DNA of 64,000 nt from Bradyrhizobium sp. 200 (GTDB lineage: Bacteria > Pseudomonadota > Alphaproteobacteria > Rhizobiales > Xanthobacteraceae), in assembly GCF_023100945.1 (NCBI RefSeq), contig NZ_CP064689.1, positions 5,128,001 through 5,192,000 on the forward strand, in the 5' to 3' direction. Every line of letters begins with the position of its first letter. The first letter of the stretch is position 1. Shown here piece after piece: positions 52,207 through 60,255 of this stretch. Below the pieces are notes generated by a model. It did no database searches. It was not told the origin of the DNA and saw only the letters and a program-made list of their open reading frames with translations. The translations under genes and the position numbers were made by a program.

Positions 52207-53520
52207 CTATTTGATATAACCGGCGCGCTTCATTTCGCGTTCAGTGGCGGTTTGCGCGGCCGCAAGCGCAGCGTCCACCGTCGATGAACCGGCCAACGCC
52301 GCCGAGAATTGCTGTCCGACGGATGTGCCGATGCCCTGGAATTCCGGAATGGCCGCGTATTGCACGCCGACATATGGCACGGACTGTACGCTCGGCTTGT
52401 TCGGATCGGCGGCGTCGATCGACGCCAGCGTCAGCTTGGCGAACGGCGCGACCTTCAGATATTCCGGATTCTGGTAGAGCGAGGTTCGTGTGCCGGGCGG
52501 GACGTTGGCCCATCCCTCCTTCGAGGCAACGAGCTTGGTGTAGTCCTTGCTGGTCGCCCAGGCGATGAACTTTTCGGCCGCGGCGGCCTTCTTCGAACCC
52601 GCCGGGATCGCGAGATTCCACGCCCACAGCCAGTTGGCGTTCTTGCCGAGTCCCGCATTCGGCGCGAGCGCGAAGCCGACCTTGTCGGCCACCTTGGATT
52701 CCTTCGGGTTGGTGACGAAGGAGGCCGCCACCGTGGCATCGATCCACATCGCGCATTTGCCGGAATTGAACAGCGCCAGGTTTTCATTGAAGCCGTTCGA
52801 GCTTGCGCCGGGAGGGCCTGCGGCCTTCATCAGGTCGACATAGGTGGAGAGCGTCTTCTTCCACTCCGGCTTGTCGAATTGCGGCTGCCACTTCTCATCG
52901 AACCAGCGCGCGCCGAACGAGTTCGACATCGCGGTCAGGAACGCCATGTTCTCGCCCCAGCCCGCCTTGCCCCTCAGGCAGATGCCATACACGCCGCCGG
53001 ACTTGTCGGTGAGCTTGTTTGCCGCATCGATCACGAAATCCCAGGTCGGTTTTTCCGGCATGGTCAGGCCGGCCTTCTGGAACAGGTCGGTGCGATACAT
53101 CATCATCGAGCTCTCGCCATAAAACGGCGCGGCGTACAGCTTGCCCGATGCCGAGACGGCGTCGCGAATCTTGGGGAGCAGGTCAGCGGTGTCGTAATCG
53201 GATCCGAGATTGTCGAGTGGAATGAGCCAGTTTTTCTTGGCCCAGATCGGCACCTCGTAGGTGCCGATGGTCAGCACGTCGAACTGTCCGCCTTTGGTCG
53301 CGATGTCTGTGGTGACGCGTTGGCGCAGGACGTTCTCTTCGAGTGTCACCCATTTCACGTTGATGTCAGGATTTTTGGCGGTGAACTCGTTGGTCAACGC
53401 CTGCATCCGGATCATGTCGCCATTGTTCACGGTGGCGATGGTCAGGGTTGTCTGTGCGACGGAAGGGGCTGCGCCCAACAAGGTAGCCGCGCCCAGGAGG
53501 GCGCTGAGGACGTGTTTCAC
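52207..53520 (-). CDS. Sugar/polyol ABC substrate-binding protein (SmoE-like)
   Basis: 437 residues from a GTG start with a strong AAGGGAGG ribosome binding site seven bases upstream; longer ATG frames lack one. Seen: signal peptide VLSALLGAATLLGAAPSVAQ, then the SBP family 1 body: TLTIATVNNGDMIRMQALTN, FTAKNPDINVKWVTLEENVL, GGQFDVLTIGTYEVPIWAKK, MMMYRTDLFQKAGL, NSGKCAMWIDATVAA. It resembles the sorbitol/mannitol-binding proteins of rhizobia. First gene of the transporter operon, right after the SorC-type regulator. Polyol binding is inferred. Confidence 0.93.
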   Translation of the reverse strand: MKHVLSALLGAATLLGAAPSVAQTTLTIATVNNGDMIRMQALTNEFTAKNPDINVKWVTLEENVLRQRVTTDIATKGGQFDVLTIGTYEVPIWAKKNWLIPLDNLGSDYDTADLLPKIRDAVSASGKLYAAPFYGESSMMMYRTDLFQKAGLTMPEKPTWDFVIDAANKLTDKSGGVYGICLRGKAGWGENMAFLTAMSNSFGARWFDEKWQPQFDKPEWKKTLSTYVDLMKAAGPPGASSNGFNENLALFNSGKCAMWIDATVAASFVTNPKESKVADKVGFALAPNAGLGKNANWLWAWNLAIPAGSKKAAAAEKFIAWATSKDYTKLVASKEGWANVPPGTRTSLYQNPEYLKVAPFAKLTLASIDAADPNKPSVQSVPYVGVQYAAIPEFQGIGTSVGQQFSAALAGSSTVDAALAAAQTATEREMKRAGYIK

Positions 53521-53715
53521 GATAACCTCCCTTACGGCGTTGAGCATATGCCCACGCCTTGCATTTATGTTCACACCGAGTCCGGGCCTTGTCAAGGATC
53601 GGATCGCGCTTCCGCACCGCACTCGCAGGCGGGAGGAATGGTTCGATGGGTCGCATGCCAGGATCGGTTGACGGGAAAACCCGCACGCGCCGACGCCGAA
53701 AGACCGGATCAGTCG

Positions 53716-54669
53716 CTACGGCTTGAGGATCGCGCCTGCCGTCGCCTCGTCGGTGATCAGCCCGTTGAGAAGCCGCCCCTTCAGCGCCGCCCTGATGGCT
53801 GGAACCTTGGCACGACCGACCGCCGCTCCGATGGTCAAGGCCTCGGCAGGCACCCGCGGCGGAATGCTGGTGAGGCGGAGATTTGTCCCGCCTTTGATGA
53901 GGTGCCCCTCCTCGTCGAATGCCCAGCCGGTCAGTTCGCCAACGGCCCCCAGCCGCATCATCTCGAGCAGCTCTTCGCGCGAGACGAAACCGTCAACGTG
54001 GACTTGCGCCTGCCGATCCATCTGCCCGACCCCGACAAGCCGCAGGTCGGCCTTCGCTGCGACCGCTCTCACCTTGGCGATCGGATCTATCTTGAGCATC
54101 TGGTCGCGCTCGCGCTCGGACGACATCAGAAACGGCAGCGGCATCGGATAGTGGCGCGCCTTGGTCCGGTCCGCGAGACGGCCGACAGTGTCGAAGAAGC
54201 TGGCCGAGCCGTCGGCCGAAATGTTTCCGACCAGCGACACGATCTGATGGTTCGGACAGTCGATCGGAGACACGCGCTCGACCGCAGCCCGCACCGCCCT
54301 GCCGGTGCCAAGCGCCACGATCGTCGGCTTCTCGGTGCGCAACGTCGATTCCAGGATGTTGGCGGCGCGCTCCGCTATTCCAGCAGCCGAGAGCGGCGCG
54401 GCGGGATCTGTCGGAACGACCTCGCAATAGGCCAGATGAAACAATTCTTTCAAATGTGCCGCTAATTCCATGCATGCCGCGATCGGATGCTCGAGGCGAA
54501 AGGTGATCAAGCGCTCGGCAAGGCACAGCGAAACCAGGCGCTGCGCCGAAGCGCGCGAAACCTGCAGCATCCTGGCAATTTCATCCTGGGTGTGACCGGC
54601 AATGAAATAGAGCCAGCCGGCCCGCGCGGCTTCGTCCAGACGCGACTTCTCGTTATCGGATGCTGCCAT
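53716..54669 (-). CDS. SorC/DeoR-type sugar-binding transcriptional regulator
   Basis: 317 residues. N-terminal helix-turn-helix ~20-60 (LYFIAGHTQDEIARMLQVSR, ASAQRLVSLCLAERLI) followed by the SorC sugar-phosphate-binding domain (VALGTGRAVRAAVERV, VGNISADGSASFFDTVGRLA, VGVGQMDRQAQVHVDGFVS, GGTNLRLTSIPPRVP). It probably controls the adjacent transport and kinase genes, relieved or activated by a phosphorylated sugar. It overlaps the end of the HAD gene by one base, so both are co-transcribed. Confidence 0.93.
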   Translation of the reverse strand: MAASDNEKSRLDEAARAGWLYFIAGHTQDEIARMLQVSRASAQRLVSLCLAERLITFRLEHPIAACMELAAHLKELFHLAYCEVVPTDPAAPLSAAGIAERAANILESTLRTEKPTIVALGTGRAVRAAVERVSPIDCPNHQIVSLVGNISADGSASFFDTVGRLADRTKARHYPMPLPFLMSSERERDQMLKIDPIAKVRAVAAKADLRLVGVGQMDRQAQVHVDGFVSREELLEMMRLGAVGELTGWAFDEEGHLIKGGTNLRLTSIPPRVPAEALTIGAAVGRAKVPAIRAALKGRLLNGLITDEATAGAILKP

Positions 54670-55334
54670 CAGTCTCCTTGCCGATCCGTCCGCCAGAAAT
54701 CCGCCATTCGTCCGAACACGCGATCGGCCCCCGCTTCGCGCAGAATGGCCTTGCCGTCACGCGATTGATAGTGGCTGCCGCCGACAAATCCCCAAACGGT
54801 CATGCCGGCTGCCTTGCCTGCCTTGACGCCGCTAACGCTGTCCTCAATCACGAGGGTGCGATCTGGATCCACCTGCATCCTGTCGGCGGCGTAGAGGAAG
54901 AGGTCGGGTGCCGGTTTGCCGCGCTCCACCATTTGCGATGTATAGACACGCGTGTCGAAATACGGTGCGAGGCCGGTCAAAGAGAGCGAGAAGGATACCC
55001 GATCGACATCACTGGACGAGGCGACACAATGCGGTATTTGCAGGTCCTGCAGGACCGAGCTCACCCCTTGGATCGGACAAAGCGACGAGAGAAACGCTGC
55101 TCGAACCCCTGCCCTCAGTTCGGCCGCAAATTGCTCGGGGATCACGCGTCCCAACGCTTCATAATGCTGGGAGACCGCCGTCACGCTTCGTCCAAGAAAC
55201 AGATCAAGCGCCTGATCGACGTCAAGGCTGATGCCGTATCCAGCCAACGTGTCGGCGAGACAGCGACAACTCAGCACCTCGCTATCGACCAATACGCCGT
55301 CGCAGTCGAAAATGATGAGATCGGGCCGGTTCAT
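54669..55334 (-). CDS. HAD family sugar phosphatase
   Basis: 221 residues. Seen: nucleophile motif LIIFDCDGVLVDSE (Asp10, Asp12), motif II CVASSSDVDRV, motif III with Lys in ERGKPAPDLFLYAA, and motif IV VIEDSVSGVKAGKAAGM. The beta-phosphoglucomutase / GS1-like subgroup (GKPAPDLFL) typically dephosphorylates or isomerises small sugar phosphates. Its stop overlaps the SorC-type start. Probable role: removal or recycling of a sugar phosphate in the cluster's pathway. Confidence 0.92.
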   Translation of the reverse strand: MNRPDLIIFDCDGVLVDSEVLSCRCLADTLAGYGISLDVDQALDLFLGRSVTAVSQHYEALGRVIPEQFAAELRAGVRAAFLSSLCPIQGVSSVLQDLQIPHCVASSSDVDRVSFSLSLTGLAPYFDTRVYTSQMVERGKPAPDLFLYAADRMQVDPDRTLVIEDSVSGVKAGKAAGMTVWGFVGGSHYQSRDGKAILREAGADRVFGRMADFWRTDRQGD

Positions 55335-55480
55335 CGCAAGCTTTCCCGATCCAATCAGAGCATATACTCATGGAATGGGCAATAACCCTTCGCCCCGCGC
55401 CTGCTTTCTGGCGTCGCCAAGAGGCGCGAAATCGTCGGTCTTGATGTAATCGACCATCGGCTTCGAGCCACTGGAAGTGA

Positions 55481-56251
55481 CTAGACGGAGATGTGATAGC
55501 CGCCATCTACGGCGATATGCTGACCAGTGATGTAAGAGGCTGCATCCGAGAGCAGGAAACATACAGGCTTAACGGCTTCCTCTGGCGCTGCCCAACGGCC
55601 CATCGGGATCCGCGCCAATATGCCATCGCGAAATTTGTCGCCCCTGATCGTTTCGGTCATGGGAGTCTCAACAACGCCGAAACAGACAGAGTTGGTCCGA
55701 ACGCCGAACTTTGACCATTCCCTGGCGGTCGACATCGTCATGCCGAGCAAGCCGCTCTTGGCCGCGGCATAGTTTATCTGGCCGATGGAACCGGCTCTTC
55801 CGGCGTCGGAAGAGATATTCACGATGGATCCCGGATTTTCGCGGCCGGCCCTTCCCTGAGCAACCATCACGCGCCCTACGGCCTGCGTCCACAGGAACGC
55901 TCCGGTCAGATGCACGGAGATGACTTCGCTCCATTGCTGGAGGGTCATCTTTTCGATCATTGCAGGCCGCGTAATGCCGGCGTTATTGACGAGACCGTCA
56001 ATGGCGCCGATGCGCGCCTTGACGTCGCGCACCGTCGCTTCCGTGAACTCCGGATCAGCGACATCGCCGACATAGGGCAGCAGCTTCCCATCCGTCGTCT
56101 TGGCAAAAGACTCGAGCTTGTCGCCACTAAGATCAACACCTATCACCCGTGCCCCCAGGTCGATCGCCAGACGCGTAATCGCCTGCCCGATCCCCTGCGC
56201 CGCTCCGGTTACGACAATCGTCTTGCCTTCCAATGACATCACATCTTGCAT
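55481..56251 (-). CDS. SDR family oxidoreductase (FabG/polyol dehydrogenase type)
   Basis: 256 residues (a second in-frame ATG four codons later is equally plausible). Seen: VTGAAQGIGQAI, VNNAGITRPA, NISSDAG, YAAAKSGLLG and ITGQHIAVDGGYHISV. Classical SDR with both catalytic Tyr and Lys. It lies between the APH-like gene (43 bp) and the HAD gene (146 bp), so it is probably part of the same transcript. A second polyol or sugar oxidation step is a reasonable guess. Confidence 0.9.
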   Translation of the reverse strand: MQDVMSLEGKTIVVTGAAQGIGQAITRLAIDLGARVIGVDLSGDKLESFAKTTDGKLLPYVGDVADPEFTEATVRDVKARIGAIDGLVNNAGITRPAMIEKMTLQQWSEVISVHLTGAFLWTQAVGRVMVAQGRAGRENPGSIVNISSDAGRAGSIGQINYAAAKSGLLGMTMSTAREWSKFGVRTNSVCFGVVETPMTETIRGDKFRDGILARIPMGRWAAPEEAVKPVCFLLSDAASYITGQHIAVDGGYHISV

Positions 56252-56294
56252 GGATTACTCTTTCCGGCATTCCCAACGGGCTACCACCAGCATC

Positions 56295-57470
56295 CTATAA
56301 ACTGTCGATCGAATCCAGGTCCGCCATCGCCGTCGTTATCCGTTCGATCATGATCAGCGTCGTCTCCTCCGGCTGCATGTTGGGCAGCAATGGCGAGTGA
56401 CACAGCGTAATCGTCCACATCAGGAGCGCGTGCACCATCTGCTCCCTGTAATGTCGAAAGCTCTCGTCGAAATCGGGCCTTGAGCCCGTGAGTTCGGCAA
56501 ATCGTTCGAGGTAGCGCGCCAGCAGATCCTTTTCCCACATGCGGCGATCGGCCGATGTCAGCGCCGCTGTCACCGCGTAGGAAAAGTCCCGCGACCAATG
56601 GCCGCGCGAAAGGCACTGCCAGTCACACAAGCCCATCTTTCCCGCCGCCGTCCGGTACCAGTTTCCGATATGCACATCGGAGTGGATCAGGCCCTGCCCC
56701 TCGCCTTCGTGGACAGCAAGCGCCCGCATTGCCGCCGGCCACACCGCATCGCGTTGCGCCATCACCTTCCCCGGAATGACATGCGATGCGGCCTCGAATG
56801 CCTTTCGGGTGTAGTACTCCAGGCCCATCTTTTCCGCGCCGATCGTGAACCATCTCGGATAGCCGGCAACCCAGCGATATCGCGTCGCAAGCTCGGCCTC
56901 ACCGTAAAAGCGCGCATGCAGCGTGGCCAGCACATCAATCATGTCATCTGCCATTTCGCGGGTGACATAGGTCCGGTGATTGCAAAACGTCGCAGACTTT
57001 GTCGCGACGAGATCTTCCAGTAGAAGGATCGATGCAAATGTCCGGCGGTCGAATGCGGCGTGGTAACCCACCGGCGCCTCGAGCTCCAGCAACGGTCGAA
57101 GGTGGGTGAAGAACTGGCCTTCGACCCGCGCTGTTCCGTTGAAACCACCGATCATGCGCGTGACGACGCTCGGCAGCGACTTCGTGAAGATCGAGCCGGG
57201 CAAGCCGGCGCGACGCCCCGCTTCGTTATAGCTGACGATCAGCCGGTGGCGCTCGTGCGTTCCGGCACTGGCCGGCTTGATCTCGACTTCCGTCACCATC
57301 GCGCCAGGGTGCTTTCCGCAAAGTACAGCCGTCAGCCATTCGGGCGTGATCGCGCTCGGCGCGCAAGGCACGTCGTCACGCTGCCGCGCCTTCGGCCTGA
57401 CGAGGCGCTCAAACGCAACGCGACCTCCGATTTTCAGGGCGGCCAAAGCCGTCGCGCCCGATGCACCCAT
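56295..57470 (-). CDS. Aminoglycoside phosphotransferase-like (APH/CHK-type) kinase
   Basis: 391 residues from the ATG with a GGGAGGGATC site; the longer in-frame start lacks one. Seen: the Brenner-like motif QGLIHSDVHIGNWYR (HxDxxxxN) and the metal-binding LCDWQCLSRGHWSRDFSYAV. This is the protein-kinase-like fold shared with APH and ecdysteroid-kinase-like proteins, which phosphorylate small hydroxylated molecules. Its position heading the sugar cluster and facing the orphan binding-protein gene at 57783 leaves open whether it belongs to the sugar or the alicyclic-acid locus. Confidence 0.85.
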   Translation of the reverse strand: MGASGATALAALKIGGRVAFERLVRPKARQRDDVPCAPSAITPEWLTAVLCGKHPGAMVTEVEIKPASAGTHERHRLIVSYNEAGRRAGLPGSIFTKSLPSVVTRMIGGFNGTARVEGQFFTHLRPLLELEAPVGYHAAFDRRTFASILLLEDLVATKSATFCNHRTYVTREMADDMIDVLATLHARFYGEAELATRYRWVAGYPRWFTIGAEKMGLEYYTRKAFEAASHVIPGKVMAQRDAVWPAAMRALAVHEGEGQGLIHSDVHIGNWYRTAAGKMGLCDWQCLSRGHWSRDFSYAVTAALTSADRRMWEKDLLARYLERFAELTGSRPDFDESFRHYREQMVHALLMWTITLCHSPLLPNMQPEETTLIMIERITTAMADLDSIDSL

Positions 57471-57551
57471 GATCCCTCCCTCCTCCGGCCGACGGTATCG
57501 CCATCCAGCCCGCACCCTGCGCTTGCCTGCAAAAGCGACGGTCGGCACAAA

Positions 57552-57569
57552 TTAGTACGCTTTAGTACG
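57552..57569. promoter_or_regulatory. Tandem TTAGTACG repeats
   Basis: TTAGTACG at 57552-57559 and again at 57562-57569, with a period of 10 bp (one helical turn), 82 bp upstream of the APH-like gene start. A plausible binding site for a regulator acting on this promoter. Confidence 0.4.
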
Positions 57570-57703
57570 ATATGTATCACGGCCGGATCGACAGTCAAAG
57601 CCCCGACGAACTCGGACCCGGACAATCGTCGATTGTCCCTCCTTGCAGCGCAACAATCGACCGCAGCGAATTCAGCTTGGGTAGCACAGTGTTATAGTAT
57701 ATG

Positions 57704-57717
57704 GTACACTTGTGTAC
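57704..57717. promoter_or_regulatory. GTACAC/GTGTAC palindrome upstream of the binding-protein gene
   Basis: GTACACTTGTGTAC, an inverted repeat with perfect 6 bp arms, 66 bp before the binding-protein start. The wider ATGGTACACT (57701-57710) recurs exactly at 61641-61650 ahead of the acyl-CoA dehydrogenase gene, suggesting a shared regulator. Confidence 0.55.
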
Positions 57718-57782
57718 GGATATAAGACCCGCATTCGGGCCGTCCATGAAACGGCAAGTAAATCGGCATCGGGAGGGGAAGC

Positions 57783-58976
57783 ATGAAATTATCGACACTG
57801 AGCATTGTCTCGACTCTGTTACTGGGCAGCTTCGCGGTCGAAGCCGTGGCTGCCGAAAAGAAGTATGGCCCTGGTGTCACCGACACCGAAATCAAGATAG
57901 GCCAGACCGTGCCCTACAGCGGACCGGCCTCGGCCTTTTCGAGCTATGGCCGCGTCATGACCGGCTATTTCCAGATGCTGAACGAGAAAGGCGGCATCAA
58001 CGGCAGGAAAGTGAATTTGATTTCGCTCGACAATGCGTTCAGCCCGCCGAAAGCCATCGAACAGACCCGCAAGCTGGTCGAAAACGACGAAGTCCTCGCC
58101 GAAGTCGGCACCGTCGGCACCGTTCCCAACATTGCCGTTCAGAAGTATCTCAACCAGAACAAGGTTCCTCACATCTTCATCTCGGCCGGCGGCCGGCGGT
58201 TCAACGATCCCCAGAATTTCCCCTGGACCGTGCCGTTCTATCCGCCATTCGAAATGGAGGGCGCCACCTTCGGACAATTCATCCTCAAGAAGATGCCGAA
58301 CGCCAAGATCGCCGTCCTCTATCAGAACGACGACTACGGAAAGGACTATCTCACAGGCTTCAAGAGAGGGCTCGGAACCGGCACCGCCAAGATCGTGGCG
58401 GAAGCCACGTACGAGATCAGCTACCCCACCGTCGATTCCGAGGTGATCCAGCTCAAAACCTCTGGCGCCGACACGCTGATCCTTTTCACGACGCCAAAAT
58501 TCGCCGCCCAGGCGATCAAGAAGGCAAACGAGCTGAACTGGAAGCCGACGCAGCTCTTGGCCAGTCCGGTGAACTCGGTGCAGGGCGTGCTGACACCTGC
58601 CGGGCTGGAGAACGTTCAGGGCGCCTTCACGACGCAGTTCACGAAGCAGGCCGGCGATCCCGCCTGGGCGCAGGATCCGGAAGTCATCGACTATATCGCC
58701 TTCATGAAGAAGTGGGCGCCGAACGACAGCCCGAACGACTTCATTGCGCTCTCGGGCTACGTGAACGCACAGGCCATTGCCCTCGGACTAAAGCGCTGTG
58801 GCGACAATCTGACACGTGAAAATCTCCTGATCCAGGCGACGACGTTCAACAAGGAGCGCGTCGGCATGCTCCTTCCAGGCATCGAGCTGACCAATTCGAA
58901 GGAGAACTACGCGCCGTACCGATCGCTCCGTATGGCCGTGTTCGAGAAGACGTCATGGAAGCTGCTGGACGAATGA
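57783..58976 (+). CDS. Branched-chain-type ABC substrate-binding protein
   Basis: 397 residues. Seen: signal peptide LSTLSIVSTLLLGSFAVEAV ending AAEKKYGPG, then type I binding fold: GVTDTEIKIGQTVPYSGPAS, YFQMLNEKGGINGRKVNLIS, DNAFSPPKAIEQTRKLVEND, VGTVPNIAVQKYLNQNKVPH, VLYQNDDYGKDYLTGFKRGL. This LivK-like subgroup often binds aromatic or alicyclic acids and other carboxylates. No permease or ATPase gene is adjacent. Followed by a CoA-transferase gene on the opposite strand; the alicyclic degradation genes lie further right. Probable role: capture of the organic acid degraded by the cluster. Confidence 0.92.
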   Translation: MKLSTLSIVSTLLLGSFAVEAVAAEKKYGPGVTDTEIKIGQTVPYSGPASAFSSYGRVMTGYFQMLNEKGGINGRKVNLISLDNAFSPPKAIEQTRKLVENDEVLAEVGTVGTVPNIAVQKYLNQNKVPHIFISAGGRRFNDPQNFPWTVPFYPPFEMEGATFGQFILKKMPNAKIAVLYQNDDYGKDYLTGFKRGLGTGTAKIVAEATYEISYPTVDSEVIQLKTSGADTLILFTTPKFAAQAIKKANELNWKPTQLLASPVNSVQGVLTPAGLENVQGAFTTQFTKQAGDPAWAQDPEVIDYIAFMKKWAPNDSPNDFIALSGYVNAQAIALGLKRCGDNLTRENLLIQATTFNKERVGMLLPGIELTNSKENYAPYRSLRMAVFEKTSWKLLDE

Positions 58977-58988
58977 TCGTGAATATGC

Positions 58989-59019
58989 GCCGGGCGCGAC
59001 TTCAACTGTCGCGCCCGGC
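58989..59019. terminator. Bidirectional terminator hairpin between convergent genes
   Basis: GCCGGGCGCGAC (58989-59000) and GTCGCGCCCGGC (59008-59019) form a perfect 12 bp stem with loop TTCAACT. It lies in the 61 bp between the convergent binding-protein and CoA-transferase genes. There is no T tract on either side, so termination would depend on the strong GC stem or Rho. Confidence 0.65.
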
Positions 59020-59037
59020 CATTGGCTGCTGCCATAC

Positions 59038-60228
59038 TTAGCTGACCACTTCTTCACGGCGCAGTTCGTCGATGGCGGCCGGCGACAGACCCATCTCCCG
59101 CAGGATCTCGTCGGTATGCTGTCCCGGCATCGGAGGTGGCAGGCCCGCGCTGCGTTCCTCGCCTACGAACGTCACGGGGTGGCCCACGCAGTTGAGACGA
59201 CCGGCCGCGGCGTGATCGTACTGCATGATCATCCCATTCGCTCTGGTGTGCGGATGCGCGAGGAGTTGAGCGATCGTATTGATCGGCGAACAGGGAATGC
59301 CGACTTCGTTGAGCGCCGTGTTCCACTGCTCGACCGTTCGCGACGCGATCGCCGACTGTACATGCTCCAGCGTTTCGGCGCGATGGACGACGCGGTCCGC
59401 ATTGGTGCGAAACCTGGGGTCATCGACGATCGCATCGAGGCCTGCCACCGCGCAGAACTTGCGCCAGAGATTGTCGTTGGCGACCCCGATCATGATCGGT
59501 CCATCGGCCGCCTCGAACGCCTGATAGGGACAAAGCGATTCATGGCTGGAGCCGCATTTGGCGGGCTGCGCCCCGCGTTCCCAGAAGGTCTGCAGATTGT
59601 AGCCCAACAACCCGAGCGCAGTGTCGAACAGCGACACCTGTATGGATGCTCCCTTGCCCGATTTCTCTCGCGACAACAGACAGGCGAGGATGCCGCTGAA
59701 AGCGTGCACGCCCGTCATCTGATCGATCGGCGAAATCGGACTGCGTATGTATCCGCCAGTCTCATCCCCCGTCATCGACATGATGCCGCTGAAGGCCTGC
59801 AAGATCACGTCGTAACCCGGCGAATTCTTCAGCGGCCCCGACCGGCCGAACCCGGAGATGCTGCAATGGATCAACCGGTCGTTCAGCGCAAGCAGGCTGT
59901 CGGCGTCGATCGCCAGCCGTTCGGCAACACCCGTGCCAAAGCTCTCGATCGCAACATCGGCCCATCGTGCAAGTTCGTGCACGAGCGCGCGTCCCTTCGC
60001 CGATTTCATGTTGATCGCAATGCTGCGCTTGTTGCGGTTGGCGCTCAGGAATACCGTACCTAATCCCGGCGCGGGAAACGGCGGCCATCCGCGCGTCTCG
60101 TCGCCCTGCCCCACCGCCTCGACCTTGATGACCTCTGCGCCGAGATCGCCGAGATACTGGGCGCAGAGTGGGCCGGCGAGGACTTTTGAAAGATCAAGAA
60201 CCCTGACACCGTCGAGAGGCTTGGCCAC
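59038..60228 (-). CDS. CaiB/BaiF family (class III) CoA-transferase
   Basis: 396 residues. Seen: KPLDGVRVLDLSKVLAGPLC, LGDLGAEVIKVE, LSANRNKRSIAINMKS, the catalytic Asp169 in ISPIDQMTGV, and the C-terminal LGLSPAAIDELR. Class III enzymes transfer CoA between carboxylic acids without ATP. Located 27 bp downstream of the crotonase-family gene on the same strand, next to the badH/badI-like genes. It may activate cyclohexanecarboxylate or a later acid, a role filled by the ligase AliA in Rhodopseudomonas palustris. Confidence 0.93.
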   Translation of the reverse strand: MAKPLDGVRVLDLSKVLAGPLCAQYLGDLGAEVIKVEAVGQGDETRGWPPFPAPGLGTVFLSANRNKRSIAINMKSAKGRALVHELARWADVAIESFGTGVAERLAIDADSLLALNDRLIHCSISGFGRSGPLKNSPGYDVILQAFSGIMSMTGDETGGYIRSPISPIDQMTGVHAFSGILACLLSREKSGKGASIQVSLFDTALGLLGYNLQTFWERGAQPAKCGSSHESLCPYQAFEAADGPIMIGVANDNLWRKFCAVAGLDAIVDDPRFRTNADRVVHRAETLEHVQSAIASRTVEQWNTALNEVGIPCSPINTIAQLLAHPHTRANGMIMQYDHAAAGRLNCVGHPVTFVGEERSAGLPPPMPGQHTDEILREMGLSPAAIDELRREEVVS

Positions 60229-60255
60229 GACTTCTCTCCTTTGCGTGCGCTTCGT

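Noticed and set aside
52309..54465. 718-codon plus-strand frame antisense to the sugar-binding protein and SorC genes
   Set aside because: It spans two genes and their gap on the opposite strand, which both show clear domains; a high-GC shadow frame.
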